Source: Clostridium culturomicium (GTDB taxonomy: Bacteria; Bacillota; Clostridia; Clostridiales; Clostridiaceae). From it: DNA of 64,000 bases. Below, piece by piece: positions 40,794 through 51,300 of the stretch. Made by a program: the position numbers and the translations under genes. The notes below the pieces were generated by a model, which made no database searches, had not been told where the DNA came from, and worked only from the letters and a program-made list of their open reading frames with translations. Location: the NCBI RefSeq assembly GCF_000821305.1, contig NZ_CCXK01000012.1, positions 198,501 to 262,500 on the forward strand. The letters are read 5' to 3'. How positions within the stretch are numbered: the first letter of the stretch is position 1; the number at the start of each line of letters is the position of its first letter.

Positions 40794-43196
40794 ATGCAAT
40801 TTGGAGAAGAAATTAAGACCTATGAAAGAATAAGAAGTAACATGGTTGCGACTAAGGATAGAAAGAGTCAGAGAGTTCAGCTTATTTTGGAAATCTCAAC
40901 ATTGTTTTTGACGGCTATGCTTATTAGCAGAGTTATAATGATAAATAAATCGGCACCATTTGGAATAGCGTTTGTGTTAACTATGCTGTTATACGGTGAT
41001 AGTAAATTATCTCTTATATCTGGAGTTGGAGCTATAATTGGGTATGCTACGATAAATGGGCATTTAAGTAATACCATATTATATATAAGTGTGGTAGCAA
41101 CTTTAGTTGTTATTTATCTCATTGTGAGTAATTTCTTAAAAAAAGAACTTCACAAACCAGTAATGCTGACAGTGACGGTTATAGTTGTCTGTGGCTATGT
41201 GATGCTCATGAGTGACAATACCGCAGGGATAGCGCTGGGGAATGCGGCAATAGAACTTGTTGGCATAATACCTGTTTATCTTATATTAGAGTACAGCTTA
41301 AATAATATAAGGAAGATAAAAACAAGACATTTATTTTCTAATGAAGAGATAGTTGCAATGAGTACTTTGGTGGCATTAGTTATAGCAGGTACTTGGAATG
41401 TGGAATTTTTCAATATATCTTTGACTCCAATTTTAAGTGTGGCTTCTGTTGTTATTATTGGGTACATTTGTGGGGTGAGTATTGGATCTACAGCTGGGGT
41501 TGCAATGGGAGTCTTGGTTGGTATGTCGAATAACAATATATTTGCTTATGCTACATTATTAGGGCTGTGTGGATTAGTATCAGGGATATTTAGAGAAGGC
41601 GGCAAAGTAATTTCTGCAATTGCTTCTTTTATTATATTCTGCATAATTAAATTTTATATTACAACTTATATGCCTATAGGTATAGATAATTTTATTCTTG
41701 TTGAAGGTGTTCTGGCAACAGTAATATTTTTATTAATACCAAATAAGATTTATGAAGTTGTATCTAATGAAATGGATATTGAAAAGAAAAATCAAGTTTA
41801 TGAAGAAGGCTATATAAATAAGGTGAAAAATATATTTACAGAGAGATTGGACAAGTTCTCTGAAGTGTTAATAAATATGTCTTCTACTCTAACTAATTTA
41901 GCTGATAATGATAAATTGGATATGAATACAAAGAGCAGTGGGTTAGTTGAAAATTTGGCTAACAGAGTTTGTAACACCTGTGATACATGCACGATTTGCT
42001 GGGGCAGGGAGATGGTCAACACCTATAAGGCATTTGAGGATTTAATTGAAAATGCACAAAATGGATCATCTGTATTTCCTGTTGTCTTGGAGAAGAAGTG
42101 TATGAAGAAGGGTGCCTTAATCAGAAATACGGAAGATGTTATAAATAAATTTGTTATTAATGAAATGTGGAGAAGTAGATTGGCAGAGGGGAGGGAACTT
42201 ATAGCTAATCAGTTCAATAACATGGCGAAGTCTGTTGATGAAATTATGGAAGAGTTTTCAGCAGATTTTAATGAGGATAAGGGGGTAGAGAAAAAGTTAG
42301 AAAGAATATTTGAAAAGTATGATATAGAAGTAGAGGATGTATTTGTAATAAAAGATAAATTTAATAGAGCTGATATACAAATAGTAAGTGATTCGTGTAA
42401 TGGAAGAAACCTATGTGTTAAGAAGATGCTGCCACTTATAAATGAATGTGCAGAGTATCCTATGAAATTAAGAGAAAATGGGTGTAGAATTGATCCTATC
42501 ACGAAGAAGTGTACCGCTAGATTTTGTGAAGTGCCTAAATTTAATATTAAAACCAGTGTAGCTCGTGCATGTAAAGATGGTCAATCAATTTATGGAGATA
42601 ATTTTGATTTTGGTGAGTGCATAGATGGAAGCTACATGATGGTGTTAAGTGATGGAATGGGCTCTGGACCACAAGCTGGAAGGGAAAGTAAAGCAGTTGT
42701 AGATTTAATAGGTAATTTTACTTCAGCTGGATTTAGCAGGACAACAGCAATCAATACTGTTAATTCCATAATGAGTTTGAAGTTTTCAGAGGAGGAAAAG
42801 TTCTCCACGGTAGACCTTAGTGCAATAAATTTATATAGTGGAGATGTAGATTTTATAAAGGTTGGCGCTGTGGCAAGTATTATTCAAAGTGGAGATACCA
42901 TAGATATAGTAAAATCAAGAAGCTTACCTATAGGAGTATTAGATGAAGCAGATATTGAGATCTATAATAAGAAGGTTAAAGCTGGAGATTTGATTGTGAT
43001 GCTTACAGATGGTGTTATCGACAATGATGAGGAAAATAGAGGAAGAGTTGATTGGATATTAGATTATTTGTGTAGAAACAATGATCTGAGTCCAGAAGAG
43101 ATTGCTAAGGGCGTTGTAAAACTGGCTAAGGAGAGTGGGAATAACAAGGTTAGCGATGATATGACCGTAATGGTATCAAAAGTGTATAGTGCTTGA
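40794..43196 (+). CDS. spoIIE: Stage II sporulation phosphatase SpoIIE
   Basis: The 800-residue protein has an N-terminal membrane region of about ten helices (about 25-325), a central regulatory/FtsZ-interaction region (about 330-580, with the Cys-rich 'VCNTCDTCTICWG') and a C-terminal PP2C-type phosphatase (about 590-800; 'DGMGSGPQAGRES', 'LTDGVIDND', 'SDDMTVMV'). It dephosphorylates SpoIIAA to release sigma-F in the forespore and marks the polar septum. ATG 40794 is placed 8 bases after GGAGGA; ATGs at 40776 and 40788 are too early or too close. Confidence 0.96.
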   Translation: MQFGEEIKTYERIRSNMVATKDRKSQRVQLILEISTLFLTAMLISRVIMINKSAPFGIAFVLTMLLYGDSKLSLISGVGAIIGYATINGHLSNTILYISVVATLVVIYLIVSNFLKKELHKPVMLTVTVIVVCGYVMLMSDNTAGIALGNAAIELVGIIPVYLILEYSLNNIRKIKTRHLFSNEEIVAMSTLVALVIAGTWNVEFFNISLTPILSVASVVIIGYICGVSIGSTAGVAMGVLVGMSNNNIFAYATLLGLCGLVSGIFREGGKVISAIASFIIFCIIKFYITTYMPIGIDNFILVEGVLATVIFLLIPNKIYEVVSNEMDIEKKNQVYEEGYINKVKNIFTERLDKFSEVLINMSSTLTNLADNDKLDMNTKSSGLVENLANRVCNTCDTCTICWGREMVNTYKAFEDLIENAQNGSSVFPVVLEKKCMKKGALIRNTEDVINKFVINEMWRSRLAEGRELIANQFNNMAKSVDEIMEEFSADFNEDKGVEKKLERIFEKYDIEVEDVFVIKDKFNRADIQIVSDSCNGRNLCVKKMLPLINECAEYPMKLRENGCRIDPITKKCTARFCEVPKFNIKTSVARACKDGQSIYGDNFDFGECIDGSYMMVLSDGMGSGPQAGRESKAVVDLIGNFTSAGFSRTTAINTVNSIMSLKFSEEEKFSTVDLSAINLYSGDVDFIKVGAVASIIQSGDTIDIVKSRSLPIGVLDEADIEIYNKKVKAGDLIVMLTDGVIDNDEENRGRVDWILDYLCRNNDLSPEEIAKGVVKLAKESGNNKVSDDMTVMVSKVYSA

Positions 43197-43300
43197 TAAA
43201 TTCAAATTAAGGTAGTTACAGTAGTTACAAGGTAGTTACAGATGTTTGAGAGTTTTATGGTTTTAAAGGTGGTTAAATAATTTTAATATGGGCAATTATA

Positions 43301-43340
43301 AAAATGAAGAAATGTTAACTGCATTTCTTCATTTTTGTTA
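43301..43340 (+). terminator. Terminator after spoIIE
   Basis: AAAATGAAGAAATG (43301-43314) pairs with CATTTCTTCATTTT (43322-43335), then TGTTA. Confidence 0.75.
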
Positions 43341-43407
43341 TATTTATTTTAAATTTTTTGCATATGTGATATTATGACTAAAAACAATATTTTAGGAAGT
43401 GTGTTTA

Positions 43408-44844
43408 ATGAGTGAAAATATAAATAATATATCCTTGGAAAATACCATGAATAAGGTTATAAATACTATAAATGAAAATAAAATGATTAATGAGGGTGAT
43501 GGAATAATTGTAGCTCTATCGGGTGGACCAGATTCTATGTGTCTGCTTCACATTTTACACTCATTAAGAAAGAAATATAATTTAACCATTTATGCAGCCC
43601 ATATAAATCATATGCTTAGAGGAAATGAATCTGATATGGATGAAAGGGTTTGTGAAGAGTATTGTCAAAGTCTTGGTGTGGAATTCTTTAGCCGCTCTGT
43701 CGATATAGAAAAAATGGCATTAGAGCAGGGTATATCAACCGAGATGGCTGGAAGAGATGCTAGATATTCTTTTTTTGAAGAGTTAATGAATAAAGTTGGG
43801 GCTCAAAAGATTGCAGTTGCTCATAATCAGAATGATCAAGCAGAAACAGTTTTGATGAGACTTATGAGAGGAACTGGAATTGAGGGGCTAGTTGGAATTA
43901 AACCTGTTAGAGATGAAATATTTATTAGGCCAATTATAAATGTTACTAGAACAGAAATTGAGGAATATTGTGAAACTAATAAATTACCAGCTAGAATAGA
44001 TAAAACGAACTTTGAACCTATTTACTCAAGAAATAAAGTGAGATTAGAGCTTATTCCTTATATAGAGAAGAATTTTAATGGAGATATAATAACTACCTTA
44101 AGCAGAATGTGTGAATTGATAAAAAGAGATGAAGAATTTATTCAAGAAAATGTTACCAAATATTTCGAAAAAGTCTGTGATATCAGTGACGAAAAGGTTA
44201 TAATATATAATGACGCATTTAATCTTCATCCGGCTGTGATAAGTAGGATAATACGAAAAGCGCTATTAATCTTTAAAGGTGATATAAATAATATACAAAG
44301 TATACATATTGATAATGTGATTAAGATACAAAGATCTGAAACAGGTAAGTTTACAGTAGTGCCTAAAGGAATTGTTATTACAAACGTATATGGCAATATC
44401 GAGATAACTAGAAAGCAGCAAAATAGGGAAATTCATAAATCTAACATAAATGAATGTTTAGAGCTTAAAATGGGAGATAATTATGTTGAAAATCTAGGTG
44501 TCAATATTAGGATAAAACAGGTATCTAATAACAAATCAATGAACTTTAAGGGAAAAGAAAATGTGAAGTATTTTAACTGTGATAATGTAAAAAATATCTC
44601 TGTGAGGGTTAGAAAAGATGGAGATAGATTTGTTCCTTTTGGAATGAAGGGCAGTAAAAAACTTAAAGATATATTTATGGACCTTAAGGTGCCTAGAGAT
44701 AAAAGAGATTTTGTACCGCTGATATGTTTTGATGAAGAGATTTCATGGATTGTAGGATATAAAATAAGTGATAAATTTAAGATTCATGAAGGTGTGAAAA
44801 ATATAATAGAAGTAACAGTTGAAAGGCAGGAAAAGAATGAATAA
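43408..44844 (+). CDS. tilS: tRNA(Ile)-lysidine synthetase
   Basis: The 478-residue enzyme has the N-type ATP-pyrophosphatase loop ALSGGPDSMCLL (about 31-42), 'AAHINHMLRGNESDMD', HNQNDQAETVLMRL, and C-terminal TilS substrate domains (VRVRKDGDRFVPFG). It converts the CAT anticodon of a tRNA-Ile to lysidine, so that AUA is read as Ile. ATG 43408 follows TTTAGGAAG. It overlaps hpt by 8 bases, as part of the conserved tilS-hpt-ftsH run. Confidence 0.96.
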   Translation: MSENINNISLENTMNKVINTINENKMINEGDGIIVALSGGPDSMCLLHILHSLRKKYNLTIYAAHINHMLRGNESDMDERVCEEYCQSLGVEFFSRSVDIEKMALEQGISTEMAGRDARYSFFEELMNKVGAQKIAVAHNQNDQAETVLMRLMRGTGIEGLVGIKPVRDEIFIRPIINVTRTEIEEYCETNKLPARIDKTNFEPIYSRNKVRLELIPYIEKNFNGDIITTLSRMCELIKRDEEFIQENVTKYFEKVCDISDEKVIIYNDAFNLHPAVISRIIRKALLIFKGDINNIQSIHIDNVIKIQRSETGKFTVVPKGIVITNVYGNIEITRKQQNREIHKSNINECLELKMGDNYVENLGVNIRIKQVSNNKSMNFKGKENVKYFNCDNVKNISVRVRKDGDRFVPFGMKGSKKLKDIFMDLKVPRDKRDFVPLICFDEEISWIVGYKISDKFKIHEGVKNIIEVTVERQEKNE

Positions 44845-45376
44845 GGATATTAAAGAGGTTTTGCTAACTGAAGAAGTACTAATGGAAAAAATAAAGGAGA
44901 TGGCAGCTGCGATTTCTAAAGAATATGAAGGCAGAGAATTGATATTATTAGGAATTCTTAAAGGTTCTGTAATGTTTATGTCTGATTTGATGAAACATAT
45001 AACAATACCTTGTAAAATGGATTTTATGGCAGTTTCAAGCTATGGATATGCCACTGAATCTTCAGGAATAGTAAAAATAATTAAAGATTTAGACTTTGAA
45101 ATAAAGGGTAAAGATGTACTGATCGTTGAAGATATAATTGACAGCGGGGTTACTTTAAAGTACTTGATGAGTTATTTAGGTGCAAGAAGTCCTAGAAGTC
45201 TTCAAATTGCATGTTTATTAAATAAACCAGAGAGAAGAAAAGAAGAGTTAGATGTTAAGTATTGTGGATTTGATGTGCCAGATCACTTCTTGGTTGGATA
45301 TGGACTAGATTATGCAGAGGTATATAGAAACCTTCCATATATAGGTATATTGCATGAAAGAGTATATATGAAATAA
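44837..45376 (+). CDS. hpt: Hypoxanthine phosphoribosyltransferase
   Basis: The 179-residue enzyme has 'LILLGILKGSVMFMSDL' and the PRPP loop 'VLIVEDIIDSGVTLKYL' (about 96-112), with DVPDHFLVGYGLDYAE near the end, all typical of Hpt. It salvages hypoxanthine (and guanine) to nucleotides. ATG 44837 lies after GGCAGGA and overlaps the tilS stop. In Bacillus Hpt and FtsH/TilS genes are also contiguous. Confidence 0.96.
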   Translation: MNKDIKEVLLTEEVLMEKIKEMAAAISKEYEGRELILLGILKGSVMFMSDLMKHITIPCKMDFMAVSSYGYATESSGIVKIIKDLDFEIKGKDVLIVEDIIDSGVTLKYLMSYLGARSPRSLQIACLLNKPERRKEELDVKYCGFDVPDHFLVGYGLDYAEVYRNLPYIGILHERVYMK

Positions 45377-45546
45377 TAAATCCTTATAATATACAAATAG
45401 GAATATTATAAATTTAATATATCAAAGAAGTATATAAGTTAAATGGGATTAATTTACCAATAATTAATATTATAAATGTTGTAATCAAAAAATTCCTATG
45501 ATAGAATTTTTAGTGATATTACGAACCGCAGAGAGGGGGGCTTTAA

Positions 45547-47553
45547 GTGAAAAAATTTTCTAGTGCAACAATCTGGTTTTTAGTGTTAATCCTAGTTATA
45601 TTATCAGCGCTATCTCTATTTAGTAGCTCTGGAACTCTTAAAGAAATTACAGTAAATGAATTTGAGCAGCATATGTCAAAACATGAGGTTTTAGAATCTC
45701 AATTGTCACCGGATGCAAATGCTGTATCAGGAAAACTAGCAGATGGCACTGAATTTACAGTCAATATAATAAAAGAGAGATACTTAGAAATTCTTAAACA
45801 GTATCCAAACCCAAATATGAGTGAGGAGTATGAACCACCAAAAACAATGCCATTGTGGATGAGCATTTTACCAACATTACTTCTTGTTGGTATGGGAGTA
45901 TTTGTTTTTGTATTGTTTATGAATCAGTCAAGCGGTGGCAGCGGTGGCGGCGGCCGTGGAGTTATGAACTTCGGAAAAAGCAAAGCAAAGATGGCAGTAC
46001 CTTTAGAAGGTGATAAAAGAATAACCTTCCAAAACGTTGCTGGAGCTGATGAAGAAAAGCAGGAACTTGAAGAAATTGTAGATTTTCTTAAAAATCCTAA
46101 GAGATATATGGAAGTTGGAGCAAGAATTCCTAAAGGCGTGCTTTTAGTAGGTCCTCCAGGAACAGGTAAAACTCTTCTTGCAAAAGCTATTGCAGGTGAA
46201 GCTGGTGTTCCATTCTTTAGTATATCAGGTTCTGACTTTGTTGAAATGTTTGTTGGAGTTGGAGCTTCAAGAGTTAGAGATTTATTTGAACAAGCAAAGA
46301 AAAATTCACCATGTATCATATTTATAGATGAGATAGATGCTGTTGGTAGACAAAGAGGAGCCGGCATGGGTGGTGGACATGATGAAAGAGAGCAGACACT
46401 TAACCAGCTTCTAGTTGAAATGGATGGTTTCGGTGTTAATGAAGGAATCATCATGGTTGCAGCTACAAATAGACCGGATATCTTAGACCCAGCTCTTTTA
46501 AGACCAGGTAGATTTGATAGACAAATTGTTGTTGGAGTACCTGATGTAAAAGGAAGAGAAGAAATTTTAAAGGTACACTCTAAAAATAAGCCTTTAAACG
46601 AAGATGTGGACTTAGCACTTCTTGCAAAGAGAACTCCAGGATTTACAGGAGCTGATCTTGAAAATCTAATGAATGAAGCAGCACTTTTAACAGTTAGAGC
46701 AAGAAGAAAAGTTATAACTATGGTTGAACTTGAGGAAGCTATAACAAGAGTTATGGCCGGACCAGAGAAGAAATCAAGGGTTATTAGTGATAAAGATAAA
46801 AAGCTTACTGCATACCATGAAGCTGGCCACGCAGTAGTTTCTAAATATCTTCCAAACTCTTATGCTGTTCATGAAATAAGCATAATTCCTAGAGGAATGG
46901 CTGGAGGCTATACACTTCACCTTCCAAATGAAGATACAGCATATACTTCTAAATCAAAGCTTAGAGATGATATGGTTGGACTTTTAGGAGGAAGAGTTGC
47001 AGAGGCACTTATCCTTGGAGATATAAGTACTGGAGCTAAAAATGACATTGACAGAACAACTGCTATAGCTAAGAAGATGGTTATGGAATATGGAATGACT
47101 GATGCGTTAGGTCCAATATCTTTTGGTAAGGAAGATGGAGAAGTATTTATGGGAAGAGACTTTGGAAGAACCAGAGACTTCTCAGAAGAAGTAGCTTCAA
47201 AGATTGATAGAGAGATTAAGGCTCTTATAGATGAAGCATATGAAAGAACAGAAACAATTCTTAAAGACAACATTGATAAGCTTCATGATGTTGCGGGGGC
47301 TCTACTTCAAAGAGAAAAACTTGTTGCAGAAGAATTTAATGCAATAATGGAAGGTAAAACTCTTGAGCAGTATGATGCTGAAAAGCGTTTAAAAGAGCTT
47401 GCAGAGGGTAAAGGAAATCAAATGGGTAATGAAGGAGATGCAGTTGATACTGTTGCTGCTTCAAATGATGAATTTGTAATTTCAAATACTAATGGAGCTG
47501 ATGAACAATCAGAGCAAAAAACTGATAATGATGATTCAATAAATAATTTTTAG
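45547..47553 (+). CDS. ftsH: Membrane AAA+ metalloprotease FtsH
   Basis: The 668-residue protein starts at GTG after GAGAGGGGGG. Two membrane segments (about 6-26 and 101-122) flank a small external domain. A glycine-rich linker leads to the AAA+ module (Walker A GPPGTGKT about 204; Walker B 'IIFIDEIDAVG'; SRH 'TNRPDILDPALLRPGRFDR') and the zinc protease with HEAGH (about 424-428). It degrades unassembled membrane proteins and regulators, including Spo0A-pathway factors in Bacillus. The tail after about 610 is acidic and variable. Confidence 0.97.
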   Translation: MKKFSSATIWFLVLILVILSALSLFSSSGTLKEITVNEFEQHMSKHEVLESQLSPDANAVSGKLADGTEFTVNIIKERYLEILKQYPNPNMSEEYEPPKTMPLWMSILPTLLLVGMGVFVFVLFMNQSSGGSGGGGRGVMNFGKSKAKMAVPLEGDKRITFQNVAGADEEKQELEEIVDFLKNPKRYMEVGARIPKGVLLVGPPGTGKTLLAKAIAGEAGVPFFSISGSDFVEMFVGVGASRVRDLFEQAKKNSPCIIFIDEIDAVGRQRGAGMGGGHDEREQTLNQLLVEMDGFGVNEGIIMVAATNRPDILDPALLRPGRFDRQIVVGVPDVKGREEILKVHSKNKPLNEDVDLALLAKRTPGFTGADLENLMNEAALLTVRARRKVITMVELEEAITRVMAGPEKKSRVISDKDKKLTAYHEAGHAVVSKYLPNSYAVHEISIIPRGMAGGYTLHLPNEDTAYTSKSKLRDDMVGLLGGRVAEALILGDISTGAKNDIDRTTAIAKKMVMEYGMTDALGPISFGKEDGEVFMGRDFGRTRDFSEEVASKIDREIKALIDEAYERTETILKDNIDKLHDVAGALLQREKLVAEEFNAIMEGKTLEQYDAEKRLKELAEGKGNQMGNEGDAVDTVAASNDEFVISNTNGADEQSEQKTDNDDSINNF

Positions 47554-47566
47554 GAAGAAAAAGTTG

Positions 47567-47603
47567 AAACTGGCTAGTGATTAAAAACTAGCCAGTTTTT
47601 TTA
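47567..47603 (+). terminator. Terminator of ftsH
   Basis: AAACTGGCTAG (47567-47577) pairs with CTAGCCAGTTT (47588-47598), then TTTT. Confidence 0.9.
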
Positions 47604-47796
47604 TTAAAAATTAACAAATTTAATTTAAATGTGAGATACAAATTTGCTAATTATTACGGCAATGTTAAATAATTTTTTCAAGGATTAGTTTGCTTTTTTT
47701 ATAAAAATACTTGTGTTATAATGGGCGTATTGGAAGACGGTTAAGTACGAAAAATAAAGTAATGATAAAAAAGCAGATAGTCAAGGAGGAATAGTT

Positions 47797-49464
47797 GTGA
47801 AAAGTGATATTGAAATAGCACAAGATGCAAAGATGTTACCTATCGTAGAGGTTGCAAAGAAGGTTGGGTTAACAGAAGATGATTTAGAGCTTTATGGTAA
47901 GTATAAAGCAAAACTATCCTTAGACATACTTGAAAAAAGCGGGAAAGAGAATGGTAAGTTAATATTAGTTACTGCAATTAACCCTACTCCAGCAGGAGAA
48001 GGAAAGTCAACGGTTACCATAGGTCTTGGACAAGCACTTTGCAGTATAGGAAAAAATGCTGTAATAGCTTTAAGAGAGCCATCATTAGGACCAGTATTTG
48101 GAGTTAAAGGTGGAGCAGCAGGTGGCGGATATGCTCAGGTTGTTCCAATGGAAGATATAAACTTACATTTTACTGGAGATATGCATGCTATTACTGCTAC
48201 TAACAATCTTTTATCAGCTGCAATAGATAATCATATTCATCAAGGAAATGATTTAAGAATTGACTCTAGAAGAATTGTTTTCAAAAGAGTTTTAGATATG
48301 AATGATAGAGCACTTAGAAGTATTGTAGTTGGAATGGGTGGAAAAGCCAATGGATTCTTACGTGAAGATGGATTTACAATTACAGTTGCTTCAGAGATTA
48401 TGGCTATCTTATGTTTATCTAATAACTTGATGGAGCTTAAGGAAAGATTCGGAAAGATATTAGTAGCTTACGATTTAGATGGAAAACCAGTATATTGTAA
48501 GGATTTAAAAGTTGAAGGTGCAATGGCAATGCTTATGAAGGATGCTATAAAGCCTAATTTAGTTCAAACATTAGATAATACACCAGCAATAATTCATGGT
48601 GGACCATTTGCTAATATAGCTCATGGATGCAATAGTATTCTTGCAACCAAGATGGCTATGAAGTTAGGGGATTATACAATAACAGAAGCTGGATTTGGTG
48701 CAGATTTAGGTGCTGAAAAATTCTTTGATATTAAGTGCAGATATGGTGGATTAAAGCCTGACTGTGTTGTTATAGTAGCAACAATTCGTGCTTTAAAGCA
48801 TCATGGTGGAGTAGCTAAGGATAAGCTAAACGAGGAGAATGTGGAAGCTTTATCTAGAGGGGTAGTAAATCTAGAGAAGCAAATTGAAAATATACAAAAG
48901 TTTAAGGTGCCAGTAGTTGTGGCTATTAACAAATTTATATCAGACACCGATGCTGAAGTTGAATTTATAAAGGATTTCTGCAAGTCAAAAGGTGTAGAGG
49001 TATCTTTAACTGAAGTTTGGGGTAAAGGTGCTGAAGGTGGAGTTGACTTAGCTGAAAAGGTGATTTCAACTATGGATACAAAACCAAGTAAATTTGAAGT
49101 GTTATATGAAGCAGAAAAAGGCATAGCTGAAAAGATAGAAACTATTGCAAAAGAAATATATGGTGCAGATGGTGTAGATTTTACGGATAGTGCAAGAAAG
49201 CAGATTTTAGAAATTGAAAAGCTTGGATTATATCAGGTTCCTATTTGTGTTGCTAAAACACAAAACTCTCTTTCAGACAATCCTAAGCTTTTAGGAAGAC
49301 CTACAGGATTTAGAGTTTCTGTTAAAGAAGTAAAACTTTCAAATGGTGCAGGATTTATTGTAGTTCTTACAGGAACTATAATGACAATGCCGGGTTTACC
49401 TAAAGTTCCAGCAGCAAATAAAATGGATATTCTTGAGGATGGAAAGATAATCGGATTATTTTAA
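47797..49464 (+). CDS. fhs: Formate--tetrahydrofolate ligase
   Basis: The 555-residue enzyme starts at GTG behind CAAGGAGGA. The ATP loop 'TPAGEGKSTVTIGLGQAL' (about 63-80) and 'KGGAAGGGYAQVVPMEDINLHF' are diagnostic, split here only for quoting. It makes 10-formyl-THF from formate and ATP; in clostridia it serves one-carbon metabolism, purine fermentation and the methyl branch of the acetyl-CoA pathway. It is a single gene between two terminators. Confidence 0.97.
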   Translation: MKSDIEIAQDAKMLPIVEVAKKVGLTEDDLELYGKYKAKLSLDILEKSGKENGKLILVTAINPTPAGEGKSTVTIGLGQALCSIGKNAVIALREPSLGPVFGVKGGAAGGGYAQVVPMEDINLHFTGDMHAITATNNLLSAAIDNHIHQGNDLRIDSRRIVFKRVLDMNDRALRSIVVGMGGKANGFLREDGFTITVASEIMAILCLSNNLMELKERFGKILVAYDLDGKPVYCKDLKVEGAMAMLMKDAIKPNLVQTLDNTPAIIHGGPFANIAHGCNSILATKMAMKLGDYTITEAGFGADLGAEKFFDIKCRYGGLKPDCVVIVATIRALKHHGGVAKDKLNEENVEALSRGVVNLEKQIENIQKFKVPVVVAINKFISDTDAEVEFIKDFCKSKGVEVSLTEVWGKGAEGGVDLAEKVISTMDTKPSKFEVLYEAEKGIAEKIETIAKEIYGADGVDFTDSARKQILEIEKLGLYQVPICVAKTQNSLSDNPKLLGRPTGFRVSVKEVKLSNGAGFIVVLTGTIMTMPGLPKVPAANKMDILEDGKIIGLF

Positions 49465-49501
49465 AATAAAACAATTAAGAATAAAATGTAATATATTCAA
49501 T

Positions 49502-49548
49502 AAAGAGTAAGTTGATAAGAAATTGTAGCTATCACCTTACTCTTTTTA
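49502..49548 (+). terminator. Terminator of fhs
   Basis: AAAGAGTAAG (49502-49511) pairs with CTTACTCTTT (49536-49545), with inner pairing TTGATA/TATCA, then TTAG. Confidence 0.75.
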
Positions 49549-49641
49549 GTTTAATAAAATTTAAAAATAGGAGTAAAAAGTAAGTTTAAGAGAAAAATAA
49601 TAAAAAAGTGAAAGTTATTTTGGTATGTTAGCAATTAATTC

Positions 49642-49670
49642 TTGTTAAATTTGAAACTAGAATTTATAAT
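49642..49670 (+). promoter_or_regulatory. Promoter of the sodium-pump decarboxylase operon
   Basis: TTGTTA (49642-49647), 17 bases, TATAAT (49665-49670), about 135 bases before the first gene. The rest of the 340-base gap after fhs holds only its terminator and AT-rich DNA. Confidence 0.6.
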
Positions 49671-49803
49671 ACTATTATAGGATTGTATACAATTTAGTTA
49701 AATTCACAGAAAAATGAATTGAAACTTGCATATATGTATACAAGCTTTACAGAATATGATATTATTGTATAAGGTAAAAGTTAAAAGGTCAGGAGGCAGT
49801 AAA

Positions 49804-51288
49804 ATGAATAAACTTGAAGTGTTTGATTCGCTTAAAGATACAGCACATCTTGGTGGTGGAAACGAAAAGATAGAAATGCAACACAACTTAAATAAGTTGA
49901 CTGCAAGAGAAAGAATCCTAACCCTATTAGATGAAGGAAGCTTTGTTGAGGTTGGAGCTCTTATGTCTAGAAATGGTGCGGGAGTAATAACAGGACATGG
50001 AACTATAGACGGCAGACTAGTATTTGTATATAGTCACGACTACACTGTAGAAGGTGGAACATTTACAAAAACTATGGGAAACAAGATTGTAAACATTCTT
50101 GATAAGGCTGCTAAAGTTGGAGCGCCTGTAATCCAAGTAATCGATTCAATCGGTGGAAAAGTAACTGAAGGAGTAGAATTGCTTGCATCATATGGACAAG
50201 TATTGGGTAAATATGGGAAACTAAGCGGTGTTGTGCCAAGAATAGCTGTTGTGTGTGGCCCTTGTAATGGACTTATGTCCATATTAGCAACAATGAGCGA
50301 TGTTACAGTTGCTGTAAATGAAATAAGTGATCTAAGTGTATCATCATTAGCTAAACTTATTTCAGAAGAAAGAACATATGTAGATGAATCTATGCTAAGT
50401 GATGCAAAATCATCTAACAAAAATGGAAATGCACATATAAATGCAGCTACGGAGGAAGAAGCTTTCGAAGTAGTAAGAAAAATAGTTTCTTATATGCCAT
50501 CAAATAACCTAGAGTTACCTTTAGGAAGTGATGAAGACTATAGTTTAAATGTAGCAAAAGAAAATCTTGATGCTATGTCTGAAAATGACAAGTGTTCATT
50601 AGATGAAATTTTAGTTTCTATTGCTGATGAAAACAGTGTAATAGAAATCAATAATGAGTTTGCTACTAATTTTAAAACTGCTCTTGTTAAAATCAATGGA
50701 TTAACTGTTGGTGTTATATTAAATGCAGGAAATAAAGAGATAGACAATGAAGGGGCTAAGAAAGCATCAGCCTTTGTAAGACTATGCGATAGCTTTAACA
50801 TTTCTATATTAACTTTAGTTGACACTAAGGGTGCAACTGTAAGTGTAGAAGAAGAAAAGAATGGATTAGCTAAAAATCTAGGAAGATTCATGTACTCATT
50901 AGTAGATACTAATGTTCCTAAAGTTGCTCTTATAATAGGAGAAGCTTGTGGTTTAGGTTATGAAATACTTGCTTCTAAAGATGCTGCTTTTGATGTTACA
51001 ATGGCATGGCCGACTGCAAAAGTATGCTTAACTTCACCTGAAGCTTATATCAAAGGTCTTCACAGAAGTGAAATTTTTGAAAATGAGGATCCAAGAGAAG
51101 GTGAAAAAGAAGTGGTAGCTAAGTATTATGAGGAAGTAACAAGCCCATATGCAGCTGCTGAGTGTGGAATGATTGATGATGTTATAAGACCAAGTGAGAG
51201 CAAACAAAGAGTATTTGCTGTATTAGATATGTTACAAAGCAAAAGAGAAGTAAAATATCCTAAAGCACATGGTACTACATTAGTTTAG
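49804..51288 (+). CDS. mmdA: Carboxyltransferase (alpha) subunit of a sodium-translocating acyl-CoA decarboxylase
   Basis: The 494-residue subunit is a biotin-dependent carboxyltransferase with two crotonase-like halves (about 1-240 and 260-490): 'KLTARERILTLLDEGSFVEV' at the start, 'CGPCNGLMSILATMSD' in the first half and 'LGYEILASKDAAFDVTMAWPTA' in the second. Length and operon partners favour (S)-methylmalonyl-CoA decarboxylase, but a malonyl- or glutaconyl-CoA type cannot be excluded. It moves the substrate carboxyl to biotin on the carrier subunit. The start at 49804 follows TCAGGAGGC; the longer open frame from 49726 is upstream noise. Confidence 0.85.
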   Translation: MNKLEVFDSLKDTAHLGGGNEKIEMQHNLNKLTARERILTLLDEGSFVEVGALMSRNGAGVITGHGTIDGRLVFVYSHDYTVEGGTFTKTMGNKIVNILDKAAKVGAPVIQVIDSIGGKVTEGVELLASYGQVLGKYGKLSGVVPRIAVVCGPCNGLMSILATMSDVTVAVNEISDLSVSSLAKLISEERTYVDESMLSDAKSSNKNGNAHINAATEEEAFEVVRKIVSYMPSNNLELPLGSDEDYSLNVAKENLDAMSENDKCSLDEILVSIADENSVIEINNEFATNFKTALVKINGLTVGVILNAGNKEIDNEGAKKASAFVRLCDSFNISILTLVDTKGATVSVEEEKNGLAKNLGRFMYSLVDTNVPKVALIIGEACGLGYEILASKDAAFDVTMAWPTAKVCLTSPEAYIKGLHRSEIFENEDPREGEKEVVAKYYEEVTSPYAAAECGMIDDVIRPSESKQRVFAVLDMLQSKREVKYPKAHGTTLV

Positions 51289-51300
51289 GAGGGAAATTAA

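Noticed and set aside
45924..46454. 176-codon minus-strand frame opposite ftsH
   Set aside because: No ribosome site, proline/serine-rich composition from antisense reading of a strongly conserved gene; the same applies to the long antisense frames opposite fhs, mmdA and the MOP flippase gene.
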